From an uncultured Granulosicoccaceae bacterium (lineage in GTDB: Bacteria > Pseudomonadota > Gammaproteobacteria > CALCKW01), in the NCBI GenBank assembly GCA_937941555.1, contig CALDHJ010000087.1:1-7962 (forward strand): 7,962 nucleotides of DNA. Direction: 5' to 3'. The translations under genes were made by a program, and so were the position numbers. How positions within the stretch are numbered: position 1 is the first letter of the stretch; each line of letters opens with the position of its first letter. Of the stretch, positions 1 through 6,112 are shown piece after piece. The notes under the pieces were generated by a model. It saw only the letters and a list, made by a program, of their open reading frames with translations, was not told the DNA's origin and made no database searches.

Positions 1-1033
1 CGATGGCAATCGAGAGACAGGCGGCCGTGCCGAGCAGTGCCAGAGTGGTCATGGCTTTGACCCAAAAGCCAAGCAGCCCCATGTAGGCGAGAAAGGCGGC
101 GGTGAAAATCGCGGTTCGCAACCCCGCAGACAACCAAGTCAGAAGCACAATGAAACTTGCAATCACAATCCACGGCGTCTGCACAAAGATCAATTCGAGC
201 GCGTCGAGAATCAGGCGTATGCCGCGCGTGATCACATCAAAGAGCGCATCGCCATGGGTGACGGCGGCAGCAAAGAAGCGCTCGACCCAAGCAATGCTGC
301 CGAGGCGTATGTCGGGGTGGGTTGGAAAGGCTGAGAGCAACTCAAACTGCCCGGGGTAGCTGTAGTTGAGCGTTGCCGCGCCGACGATCAACGCCATGAA
401 CACCGCGCTCACCACAATCTGCTGCACTGGAAACCCCGACGGCAAGCTTGGGTCCGATAGCCACTGCGAGAAGCGGGTTTCAAGTGCGGTATTGGCGACC
501 ACCGCCTGCACTAATTTAACGAACAATAAAATGCCAAGTCCGGTAAGCGCGATGGTCACGCCTTGTTCATCGAGCAGGTCTGCCTCCGCACGAATACCGC
601 CGATGGCGGCCTCCAGCGAATCAACCGCGCGCTGGTACACCGCCACTTTCTCCGAGCTTGATTCAATCGCAGCTTCGAGCTGTTGGCGTCGCAGGTCGAG
701 CGTGCCTTCAATTGAAGCGATGCGCACCCGTGCGTCAGCGGAGAGATCACCAAAGAGCCCGCGCGCCAACTGCACGAGGCCGATGGTCTCGGCAATCAAG
801 AACGGCAACGCCCATTTCCACAAACCGCGCGCGCCGAACCAGATCGGCCCGAGCAGCCCAGCGACCCAGTTGAAGGTGGGCAGGAATCCCGCCTTATCAC
901 CGATCTTCTCGAACTGCGCGGCGTACCATGTTGGGTTGGTGCGCACGAACTCCTCAACCCGTGCGCGGCGGTCGAGCCGGTCTTGGCTCTCGGGGGCGCT
1001 GGCGTTGTCTGGTGTTGGTGTGGAGTCGATCAT
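1..1033 (-). CDS. ProW/OpuAB-class ABC transporter permease with long N-terminal extension (partial, 3' end outside window)
   Basis: Inner-membrane permease of a betaine/quaternary-amine importer; 344 residues are visible and the C-terminal half lies beyond the left edge. I translated it from the ATG at 1033, which overlaps the ATPase stop as ATGA, implying translational coupling. Residues about 26-93 (FVRTNPTWYAAQF ... FNWVAGLLGPIWFGARGLW) resemble a DUF2628-like module. Residues about 98-157 are charged and heptad-like, a probable coiled coil. Hydrophobic helices follow at about 158-180 and 203-222. From about residue 265 the sequence is typical of ProW N-terminal helices (ITRGIRLILDALE, then TM segments at about 285-303, 307-325 and 329-344), just entering the MetI-like core. 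The EAA coupling loop would lie outside the window. E. coli ProW lacks such a DUF2628/coiled-coil head. The family call is firm; the substrate (glycine betaine, choline, TMAO or other) is not determinable. Confidence 0.88.
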   Translation of the reverse strand, partial: MIDSTPTPDNASAPESQDRLDRRARVEEFVRTNPTWYAAQFEKIGDKAGFLPTFNWVAGLLGPIWFGARGLWKWALPFLIAETIGLVQLARGLFGDLSADARVRIASIEGTLDLRRQQLEAAIESSSEKVAVYQRAVDSLEAAIGGIRAEADLLDEQGVTIALTGLGILLFVKLVQAVVANTALETRFSQWLSDPSLPSGFPVQQIVVSAVFMALIVGAATLNYSYPGQFELLSAFPTHPDIRLGSIAWVERFFAAAVTHGDALFDVITRGIRLILDALELIFVQTPWIVIASFIVLLTWLSAGLRTAIFTAAFLAYMGLLGFWVKAMTTLALLGTAACLSIAI

Positions 1034-2103
1034 GACACTTCGGTGCCTTCAATGACGGTCTTGAGAATATCGCGCCGGGTGATCTGCCCAACCACCTGCC
1101 CGTCTTCTTCAACGGCAATGGGCGCATCATCGTCAATGGCGAGGTTGATCAGCGTGCTCAGCGACGCATCCCCCTGCACCCGGTGAGCACTGTCTGGCAG
1201 GTTGCCGGTCAGCGGCTGCATCACCGCGTGCGCGCGCACCACCTTGAGACGCGAGATGCCGGCGACAAAATCTGCGACGTAATCGTCTGCTGGGTGCATC
1301 ACGATGTCCTCAGCGGTGCCAATCTGCACCACGCGACCATCGCGCATGATCGCAATACGGTGTCCAACGCGCACGGCTTCGTCGAGATCGTGGGTGATGA
1401 ACAGGGTTGTCTTTTTTAAAATCTTGGACAGGCGAATGAATTCGTCCTGAAGCTGCCGTCTGATCAGCGGGTCAAGCGCACTGAAAGGTTCGTCCATCAG
1501 CAGCACATCGGGATCAGCGGCCAGCGCACGCGCAAGGCCAACCCGTTGTTGCATGCCGCCGGAGAGTTCATGGGCAAATTTGTTGCCCCAAGCGTCGAGC
1601 TCGACAACTTTCAAGATTTCGCTTGCTTTGCGCAGTCGCTCGTTCTTCGGGATGTTGCGGATCTCAAGCGGCATCGCAACGTTATCGAGCACCGACCGGT
1701 GTGGCAGGAGCGCAAAATTTTGGAACACCATGCCAATTTTCTGGTTGCGAAACTGACGCAGGGACTCACCTTTGAGCGCCATGACATCAGTGCCCTCAAC
1801 CAATATGGTGCCCGCGGTGGGTTCGAGCAGGCGGTTAAAGTGGCGCACCAGGGTGGACTTCCCACTGCCGGACAGTCCCATGACACAAAATATCTCACCG
1901 CGCCGGACTTGCAATGACACATCCGCCACTCCGACCACGGCGTTATATTCTGCCAGCACTTCAGCCTTTGACAAGCCGCGCTCTCGGATCGCCTGAAAGG
2001 CTGCGGTCGAGTTATCGCCGAAGACTTTCCAAACACCGGCAATATCGACCACCACGTCGTTCGCCGAGCGGCCGGGGTCTTCTGTCAGTGCCGCGTCCGT
2101 CAT
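1030..2103 (-). CDS. ProV/OpuAA-class ABC transporter ATP-binding protein with C-terminal CBS-like segment
   Basis: Cytoplasmic ATPase (357 aa) that would power the adjacent importer. All catalytic motifs are intact: Walker A GLSGSGKST at 76-84, Q-loop Gln128, signature LSGGMQQR at 180-187, Walker B VLLMDEP at 200-206, D-loop SALD at 208-211 and switch His238. Residues 20-70, before Walker A, contain the extended helix-rich insertion typical of ProV/OpuAA (FQAIRERGLSKAEVL region). After about residue 285 comes one CBS-like unit (PIAVEEDGQVVGQITRRDIL at 328-347). In OpuA of Lactococcus, tandem CBS domains sense ionic strength; whether this shorter version senses anything is unknown. The ATG at 2103 is supported by AGGAAG (2113-2108) four bases upstream. 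The gene lies 75 bp after the binding-protein gene and overlaps the permease start by ATGA, so ATPase and permease are surely co-translated. Confidence 0.95.
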   Translation of the reverse strand: MTDAALTEDPGRSANDVVVDIAGVWKVFGDNSTAAFQAIRERGLSKAEVLAEYNAVVGVADVSLQVRRGEIFCVMGLSGSGKSTLVRHFNRLLEPTAGTILVEGTDVMALKGESLRQFRNQKIGMVFQNFALLPHRSVLDNVAMPLEIRNIPKNERLRKASEILKVVELDAWGNKFAHELSGGMQQRVGLARALAADPDVLLMDEPFSALDPLIRRQLQDEFIRLSKILKKTTLFITHDLDEAVRVGHRIAIMRDGRVVQIGTAEDIVMHPADDYVADFVAGISRLKVVRAHAVMQPLTGNLPDSAHRVQGDASLSTLINLAIDDDAPIAVEEDGQVVGQITRRDILKTVIEGTEVS

Positions 2104-2107
2104 GTCA

Positions 2108-2113
2108 CTTCCT
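2108..2113 (-). promoter_or_regulatory. Ribosome-binding site of the ATPase gene
   Basis: On the minus strand AGGAAG is followed by TGAC and the ATG at 2103. It fixes the start of the ATPase and is placed just after the intergenic stem-loop, so it stays outside the stem. Confidence 0.6.
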
Positions 2114-2122
2114 GTTGCAGTT

Positions 2123-2153
2123 CAGATGACACCGCCGTGTGCGGTGCCATCTG
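2123..2153 (-). promoter_or_regulatory. Strong intergenic stem-loop between binding-protein and ATPase genes
   Basis: CAGATG at 2123-2128 pairs with CATCTG at 2148-2153, and CACCGC at 2130-2135 pairs with GCGGTG at 2141-2146. Positions 2129/2147 read A and C on the plus strand, but in the minus-strand transcript they become U and G, a wobble pair. The operon mRNA therefore has a continuous 13-bp stem with a 5-nt loop (ACACG). No T-run follows in the transcription direction, so it is not a standard intrinsic terminator. Such hairpins between binding-protein and membrane-component genes commonly protect the upstream mRNA from 3' exonucleases, giving more binding protein than transporter. That role is inferred. 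Confidence 0.7.
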
Positions 2154-2178
2154 TTTGGCTATACCAAGCTTGGCTAGA

Positions 2179-3144
2179 TCAGAGACCCAACCAGCTGTCG
2201 ACGCGCTCAGAGTTGGCTTCTACCCACTCCATCGCGACCTCAGCCGGATCGCGGCCATTGCCGGAGATTTCGAACGCAAAGCTGCTCACATCATCTGCGG
2301 TCAACGCGAAGCCCTGGAAAAACTCCATGATCGCAGGTGAACGGTCAGCCAGTGAATTGGACCAGGCAATCTGCACATTCTTCAACGCGTCTTTGGTTGC
2401 AACCTTTGATTCGGTGAACCAATCCGCCGAATCAGAGGGCTGCACCATGACGTAGTTGGCCGGATCGTAGGTCGGCTCTGACAGCATCTGCACGTCAAAC
2501 ATAAACCAAACCGCGTGCGGCTTGTAGCAGTAGAACGCGTAGCCCTCGCCTTTGGCGATGGAGTCTTTGACCCGCGCCGTCTTGACGCTTTCCTCTGCAC
2601 GCACAGGCTCAACAAAATCCATCAGGCCATAATCGCGCACTTTGACTTCGTTGACGTTGGCCGATGCCCAGCCCGGCGCACCGATCCACATTTCACCTTT
2701 GCCGTTGCCGTCGCTGTCCATCTTCATGGCAACATCTGGGCGGCCGAGGTCGGCGATGTCGGTGATGTTGTTGGCCTCACCGAAGTCTTTTGACACGCAG
2801 AAGCCCTGGTTGCCTTCGTAGGCGTTGCTCGACAGCGTCACCGTGCCTGCGCCGTCGACGTACTTCTTGGTGAAGCTCTCCTGGTTGGGCAGCCAGACAT
2901 CGGGGTGCACGTCGATGTCGCCCTTGCCCTGGTCCATCGCCTGGAAGATGGTGGCGTTGTTGCCCGGCACGAGTTCGGCGGTGCCGCCGATGCGGGTTTC
3001 GACCACGACTTTGAGCAGGTTTGCAATCGCCTGCGCGCCGGTCCACGACGGCACGCCGATGCGCACGGTTTCGCTCGCCATGGCACCACTGGCCGCGAGG
3101 CTAGACACCACCGCAAAGGTGGCTGCTTTCAACGTGAGTTTCAT
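2179..3144 (-). CDS. Periplasmic substrate-binding protein, OpuAC/ProX class (betaine/quaternary-amine type ABC importer)
   Basis: A 321-aa exported binding protein that would deliver ligand to the permease. I chose the ATG at 3144 because AAAGGAG lies six bases upstream and it gives a clean signal peptide (KLTLK, hydrophobic core, cleavage after AMA at residue 23). The in-frame ATG at 3198 would add 18 unlikely residues. Landmarks shared with E. coli ProX are VHPDVWLPN at 79-87, an EF-hand-like loop DSDGNGKGE at 143-151, PGW at 157-159 and YCYKPHAVW at 205-213. ProX grips betaine with three Trp; here Trp84 and Trp159 occupy two comparable places, while the third (TWTP in ProX) reads CYKP, putting Tyr207 there. 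Glycine betaine, TMAO (TmoX-like) or another small zwitterion are all possible ligands. Only 54 bp separate it from the upstream lyase gene, consistent with one operon. Confidence 0.92.
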   Translation of the reverse strand: MKLTLKAATFAVVSSLAASGAMASETVRIGVPSWTGAQAIANLLKVVVETRIGGTAELVPGNNATIFQAMDQGKGDIDVHPDVWLPNQESFTKKYVDGAGTVTLSSNAYEGNQGFCVSKDFGEANNITDIADLGRPDVAMKMDSDGNGKGEMWIGAPGWASANVNEVKVRDYGLMDFVEPVRAEESVKTARVKDSIAKGEGYAFYCYKPHAVWFMFDVQMLSEPTYDPANYVMVQPSDSADWFTESKVATKDALKNVQIAWSNSLADRSPAIMEFFQGFALTADDVSSFAFEISGNGRDPAEVAMEWVEANSERVDSWLGL

Positions 3145-3150
3145 CTCGGT

Positions 3151-3155
3151 CTCCT
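3151..3155 (-). promoter_or_regulatory. Ribosome-binding site deciding the binding-protein start
   Basis: AGGAG on the minus strand lies six bases before the ATG at 3144. It favours that codon over the in-frame ATG at 3198, which has no comparable site and would disrupt the signal peptide layout. Confidence 0.7.
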
Positions 3156-3198
3156 TTGGTTTCATTCTCGCCGCGCTGCGCGCGACCACTGCAAACAA

Positions 3199-4242
3199 TC
3201 AATCGAGCGAATCGAGAATCTCGTTCTCGTAGGCAAAGAGCGCCTGCGATCCGCCAGTGTGCAAAAAGAGCACGTTATCGGTTGGCTTGAAAAAACCCGC
3301 GCGCGCCATGCCGATCAGGCCGGCCATGCCTTTGCCGGAATAAACCGGGTCGAGCAGCACACCCTCTTGGCGCGCAGTCAGGCGGATGGCCTCGAGCGTC
3401 GAGTCGGCCGGGATGCCGTATCCCTCGCCGACGTAGCCATCATCTACCAGAATTTTTCTGACCGGCAAGGTCGGAGCGTTCAGGCTCTCGGCCGAGGCCG
3501 CTGCGAGCTTGTGTACGGCAGCGATCTGGCGCTCGCGCGGTTGGCGTACGCTGACGCCCATCACGGGCAGGTCCACATCGAGCGCGTGCAGCCCCGCCAC
3601 AAGGCCGGCCTGCGTGCCGGTGCTTCCCGTGCCCATCACGATCCAATGGAACGGCAAGCCGCTCTCGTCGCTTTGCCGGGCGATTTCCTGCGCGCAGGCG
3701 GCATAGCCGAGCGCACCGACGGTGTTCGAACCGCCGCCGGGGATGAAATAGGGGTTGTGGCCCTCGGCGCGCAGCGCCGCGGTGACGGCCTCGGCTTCGG
3801 CGTTCATGTCGAGGCCCGCGGGGCGAAACTCCGAGGTCGCGCCGAACAGCGCGTCGAGCAGGACGTTGCCGGTCTTCTCGTAGCTCTCGGCGCGATCCGG
3901 CACACGGCGCTCGAGCACCACATGGCATTTGAGCCCCATGCGGCAGGCGGCGGCGGCAGTCTGGCGTACGTGATTGGACTGCACCGCGCCCTGGGTGACC
4001 AGCATGTCGGCGTTGGCTTTGACCGCCTCGCCCACCAGGAACTCGAGCTTGCGGGTCTTGTTTCCACCGCCGGCGAGACCGGTGCAATCGTCGCGCTTGA
4101 TATACAGGGACGGGCCGCCGAGGTGCTCGCTCAGGCGCACCATCGGCTCGATGGGCGTCGGCTGATGGCACAGCGCGACGCGCGGAAACCGGTCCAGCCC
4201 GAGATCGTAGGTTGGGGAAGTGTCGGTCTGCGCCGCGTCCAT
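3199..4242 (-). CDS. PLP-dependent lyase, D-cysteine desulfhydrase / L-cysteate sulfo-lyase family
   Basis: Cytoplasmic fold-type II PLP enzyme (347 aa, close to family length). The PLP-binding Lys62 sits in GGGNKTRKLEF (58-68). QSNH (88-91) and the phosphate-cradle loop GTGSTGTQAG (204-213) are present. ACC deaminases carry Glu and Leu at two key sites (DPVYEGK, HLGG). Here these are Ser302 (DPVYSGK, 298-304) and Thr329 (LHTGG, 327-331), the D-cysteine desulfhydrase state. So it should release pyruvate and ammonia plus sulfide (from D-cysteine) or sulfite (from L-cysteate, as CuyA of Ruegeria does); sequence alone does not separate DcyD from CuyA. GGAG sits five bases before the ATG. It is the first gene of the minus-strand unit, divergent from a LysR gene that probably regulates it. 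The downstream importer suggests that its substrate, or a precursor, is taken up from outside. Confidence 0.9.
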   Translation of the reverse strand: MDAAQTDTSPTYDLGLDRFPRVALCHQPTPIEPMVRLSEHLGGPSLYIKRDDCTGLAGGGNKTRKLEFLVGEAVKANADMLVTQGAVQSNHVRQTAAAACRMGLKCHVVLERRVPDRAESYEKTGNVLLDALFGATSEFRPAGLDMNAEAEAVTAALRAEGHNPYFIPGGGSNTVGALGYAACAQEIARQSDESGLPFHWIVMGTGSTGTQAGLVAGLHALDVDLPVMGVSVRQPRERQIAAVHKLAAASAESLNAPTLPVRKILVDDGYVGEGYGIPADSTLEAIRLTARQEGVLLDPVYSGKGMAGLIGMARAGFFKPTDNVLFLHTGGSQALFAYENEILDSLD

Positions 4243-4303
4243 GTCCGCTCCGATTCAGCACTGATTGAATTGGCAGTCTCACCCAGGCTTGCCGAGACAG
4301 CCA

Positions 4304-4309
4304 ATGATA
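4304..4309 (-). promoter_or_regulatory. Possible -10 element for the lyase-transporter operon
   Basis: On the minus strand TATCAT (5 of 6 to TATAAT) lies about 60 bp before the lyase ATG. No good -35 hexamer is found 16-18 bp upstream. The LysR-type dyad at 4326-4345 covers that position, as expected of a promoter needing an activator. This is weak evidence, by inspection only. Confidence 0.3.
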
Positions 4310-4325
4310 TGTTTCGATAGCATCA

Positions 4326-4345
4326 TGCATTTTTCGCATAATGCA
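4326..4345. promoter_or_regulatory. Candidate LysR operator dyad in the divergent promoter region
   Basis: TGCAT (4326-4330) and ATGCA (4341-4345) form a perfect 5-bp inverted repeat separated by 10 bases. It lies just before the LysR gene in the 111-bp divergent spacer. LysR regulators often bind interrupted dyads between themselves and their target, repressing their own gene and activating the divergent one. The position suits that arrangement, but binding is inferred. Confidence 0.4.
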
Positions 4346-4353
4346 GGTTTCAC

Positions 4354-5298
4354 ATGGACATGCAGTGGTTCAAGGACCTTGCGCACCTCGCGCAGTCGGG
4401 GAGCTTCTCGCAGGCGGCGGAAATCAGCCACGTCTCCCAATCAACCCTGAGCCGTCGCGTGCAATCGCTCGAGGCCTGGGTGGGCGCGCCGCTGGTGAAC
4501 CGCAGCAAACAACCCGTGCGTCTGACCGACGCTGGCCTGCAAATGCTCGAAGCCGGGCAGCAGGCCCTCGCGCGCCTCGAAGCCGAGCGTACGCAAATCC
4601 TCGAGTCGCACTCACAGCCCGAAAAATATGTCGTGACCTTCGGCACGCAACACTCGATAGGCTGGCGTTTCTACCCGGCGTGGCTGCAGGCGTTCGAGCA
4701 GGCCTATGGGCCGATCATGTCGCGGCTGCGCGCCGACGACCTGCCCAACTGCGAGCGCGATCTCGAACAACACCTGGTCGATTTCGTGATCGCCTACGCC
4801 GCCCGCGCCAATACCGACGCCACACGCCACGGCAGCCACACCCAACTCGCCGCCGATGGCCAGACCGAGTCACTGGTCATCGGCCACGACTCCTTCATCC
4901 CGGTCTGCAAGGCCGGCCCCGACGGCCAGCCGTTGTACGACCTGCGCGCACGCAAACGGGACATCCCCTTTCTGCGTTTCGGCGATGACGCCCCCATCGG
5001 GCAGATGATCGATCCCCTGCTCGCCCAGACCGGCCTGCGTAAACGGCTGAAACCGGTGTACGAGAACGCCATGGCAGGCGCACTGCGCATTCGCGCACGC
5101 GACGGCGCCGGCGTCGCCTGGCTGCCGCTCGCGCTCGTCAAACCCGACCTCGACGCCGGACTGCTCGTGAGCTTTTCCCGATCGGAATGGTGCCTGCCAC
5201 TCGACATCCGCCTGCAACGCCGACGCGACCACATCAACCGACTGACGCGCTCGATCTGGGCATTTCTCGCCGTGCGACAGGATGTGCCCTTGGCGTGA
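4354..5298 (+). CDS. LysR-family transcriptional regulator, HypT (YjiE)-like subgroup
   Basis: A 314-aa cytoplasmic DNA-binding regulator. The N-terminal winged helix-turn-helix spans about 1-61 (SFSQAAEISHVSQSTLSRRV at 17-36, RLTDAGLQM at 56-64). A linker helix runs to about 88 and a periplasmic-binding-fold effector domain covers about 91-305. The effector domain resembles E. coli HypT: PVCKAGPDGQPLYDL at 183-197, IGQMIDPLL at 215-223 and GAGVAWLP at 251-258 have close counterparts there. By remembered alignment, only one of HypT's three regulatory Met (Met230) has a clear match (Met240), so a metabolite rather than hypochlorite may be sensed. The ATG at 4354 has only a weak AGG upstream; ATG at 4360 is an alternative. 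It is divergent from the lyase-transporter operon, its most likely target. Confidence 0.9.
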   Translation: MDMQWFKDLAHLAQSGSFSQAAEISHVSQSTLSRRVQSLEAWVGAPLVNRSKQPVRLTDAGLQMLEAGQQALARLEAERTQILESHSQPEKYVVTFGTQHSIGWRFYPAWLQAFEQAYGPIMSRLRADDLPNCERDLEQHLVDFVIAYAARANTDATRHGSHTQLAADGQTESLVIGHDSFIPVCKAGPDGQPLYDLRARKRDIPFLRFGDDAPIGQMIDPLLAQTGLRKRLKPVYENAMAGALRIRARDGAGVAWLPLALVKPDLDAGLLVSFSRSEWCLPLDIRLQRRRDHINRLTRSIWAFLAVRQDVPLA

Positions 5299-5465
5299 CA
5301 GAACGTCACTCATTCATGCCCAAAGCGCTCGATCCACTACCGCACTCGAACGGTTTGTTATGACGTATCGACTGAACCGGAGGCACGGGTTCGTGCATAT
5401 CCGATGGTAGACAGGCAAGTCCAAACACCCGTGATGTCACGCACCACTGGGCGACGAACCTTCTC

Positions 5466-5474
5466 TGGTAAAAT
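5466..5474 (+). promoter_or_regulatory. Extended -10 promoter upstream of yehS
   Basis: TGGTAAAAT contains the TGn extension plus TAAAAT (5 of 6 to TATAAT). It lies about 60 bases before the proposed TTG start, giving a leader of roughly 50 nt. No recognisable -35 hexamer is present, which an extended -10 can tolerate. Confidence 0.5.
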
Positions 5475-5523
5475 GGCAACCCGCCATCAATCCCCTTCGA
5501 TTGCGCTGCATCGACACCACGCC

Positions 5524-5527
5524 AGGA
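5524..5527 (+). promoter_or_regulatory. Ribosome-binding site supporting a TTG start for yehS
   Basis: AGGA is followed by six bases and TTG at 5534. The upstream in-frame ATG at 5501 has no purine-rich site before it, so this element decides the start. Confidence 0.55.
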
Positions 5528-5533
5528 TCCGCT

Positions 5534-5998
5534 TTGAGCAACAACGACATCTTCCAACGCATCCGCCACACGTTCAGTCTTGATGACAACGCCCTGATCG
5601 ACATCTTTGCTTTGGCCGACGTCACCGTGTCAGCAGAGCAAGTTGCCGCATGGTTGGCACACGACGCCGGCGATGGCGCCGAGCTCAGCGACCCGGATCT
5701 CGCGTCTTTTCTGAACGGCCTCATCACACTTAAACGTGGCAAAAGCGAGGGAGAACAACCCAAGCCCGAAAGCAACTTGGACAACAACAAGGTGCTGCAA
5801 AAATTGCGCATCGCCTTGAACCTCAAAGCCGATGAGACGCTGGACATCCTGCGGCTCTCCGACATCCACTTGAGCAAACACGAACTCAGCGCGCTGTTCC
5901 GCAAAGCCGACAACAAGCACTTCCGAGTGTGCAGTGATGAACTGTTGCAGGGGTTCTTGTCAGGCGTTCACCAGAGAATGCAATCTGCCGAAGGCTAG
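5534..5998 (+). CDS. yehS: YehS family protein (DUF1456), TTG start
   Basis: A 154-aa soluble protein of the DUF1456/YehS family, matching E. coli YehS in length and along its whole sequence. Its molecular function is not established. It is built from two copies of one helical module, residues about 3-65 (NNDIFQRIRHTFSL ... DPDLASFLNGLI) and about 84-145 (NNKVLQKLRIALNL ... SDELLQGFLSGV), joined by a charged linker (KRGKSEGEQPKPES, 67-80). I place the start at TTG 5534, giving MSNNDIFQRIR; this matches the N-terminus of relatives and has AGGA six bases upstream. The ATG at 5501 would add 11 residues absent from the family. It seems to be a single-gene unit with its own extended -10 promoter and no functional link to the neighbouring operon. 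Confidence 0.92.
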   Translation: MSNNDIFQRIRHTFSLDDNALIDIFALADVTVSAEQVAAWLAHDAGDGAELSDPDLASFLNGLITLKRGKSEGEQPKPESNLDNNKVLQKLRIALNLKADETLDILRLSDIHLSKHELSALFRKADNKHFRVCSDELLQGFLSGVHQRMQSAEG

Positions 5999-6058
5999 AG
6001 AGTGTGGGTCAAGGGCACGATCCGAAGCTTGCTTGGAACATACCCCGGGACCACATTC

Positions 6059-6083
6059 AATCGACGAGTCGAGGCGATTTTTT
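6059..6083 (+). terminator. Weak candidate terminator downstream of yehS
   Basis: AATCG (6059-6063) can pair with CGATT (6075-6079). A nested TCGA/TCGA stem (6061-6072) is the alternative. A run of six T follows at 6078-6083. The stem is short, so intrinsic termination is only possible; the site lies between convergent genes, where a terminator is expected. Confidence 0.3.
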
Positions 6084-6112
6084 CAACAGCGCATCACACG
6101 AATAGCACAGCT

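Larger units (their letters stand above)
5299..5533. other. Intergenic region between the LysR gene and yehS
   Basis: No gene is supported here. It holds two short GTGA..TCAC dyads (5295-5309, overlapping the LysR stop, and 5430-5441) and the extended -10 promoter proposed for yehS. No T-rich terminator follows the LysR gene. Confidence 0.6.

Noticed and set aside
366..1055. Plus-strand open frame of 229 codons
   Set aside because: It is antisense to the permease, whose minus-strand translation has coherent membrane helices and family motifs.
3145..3198. Upstream in-frame ATG (3198) as start of the binding protein
   Set aside because: It would put 18 unusual residues before a good signal peptide and lacks a ribosome-binding site, whereas ATG 3144 has AGGAG at six bases.
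3199..4242. Annotation as ACC deaminase
   Set aside because: The two discriminating residues are Ser302 and Thr329 rather than the Glu and Leu typical of ACC deaminases.
2905..4320. Long plus-strand open frame (471 codons) across the binding-protein and lyase genes
   Set aside because: It is antisense to two clearly recognised genes with intact motifs. Its translation is Arg/His/Ala-rich without any recognisable domain, typical of an open antisense frame in GC-rich coding DNA.
3440..4339. Minus-strand open frame of 299 codons in a second frame over the lyase
   Set aside because: Very Arg-rich, low-complexity shadow of the lyase gene, which has all PLP motifs in its own frame.
4341..4988. 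Plus-strand open frame of 215 codons inside the LysR gene
   Set aside because: Out-of-frame shadow; the LysR frame gives a complete HTH and effector domain.
5295..5309. GTGAC-AGAAC-GTCAC as terminator of the LysR gene
   Set aside because: Only five base pairs, overlapping the stop codon, and no following T-run.
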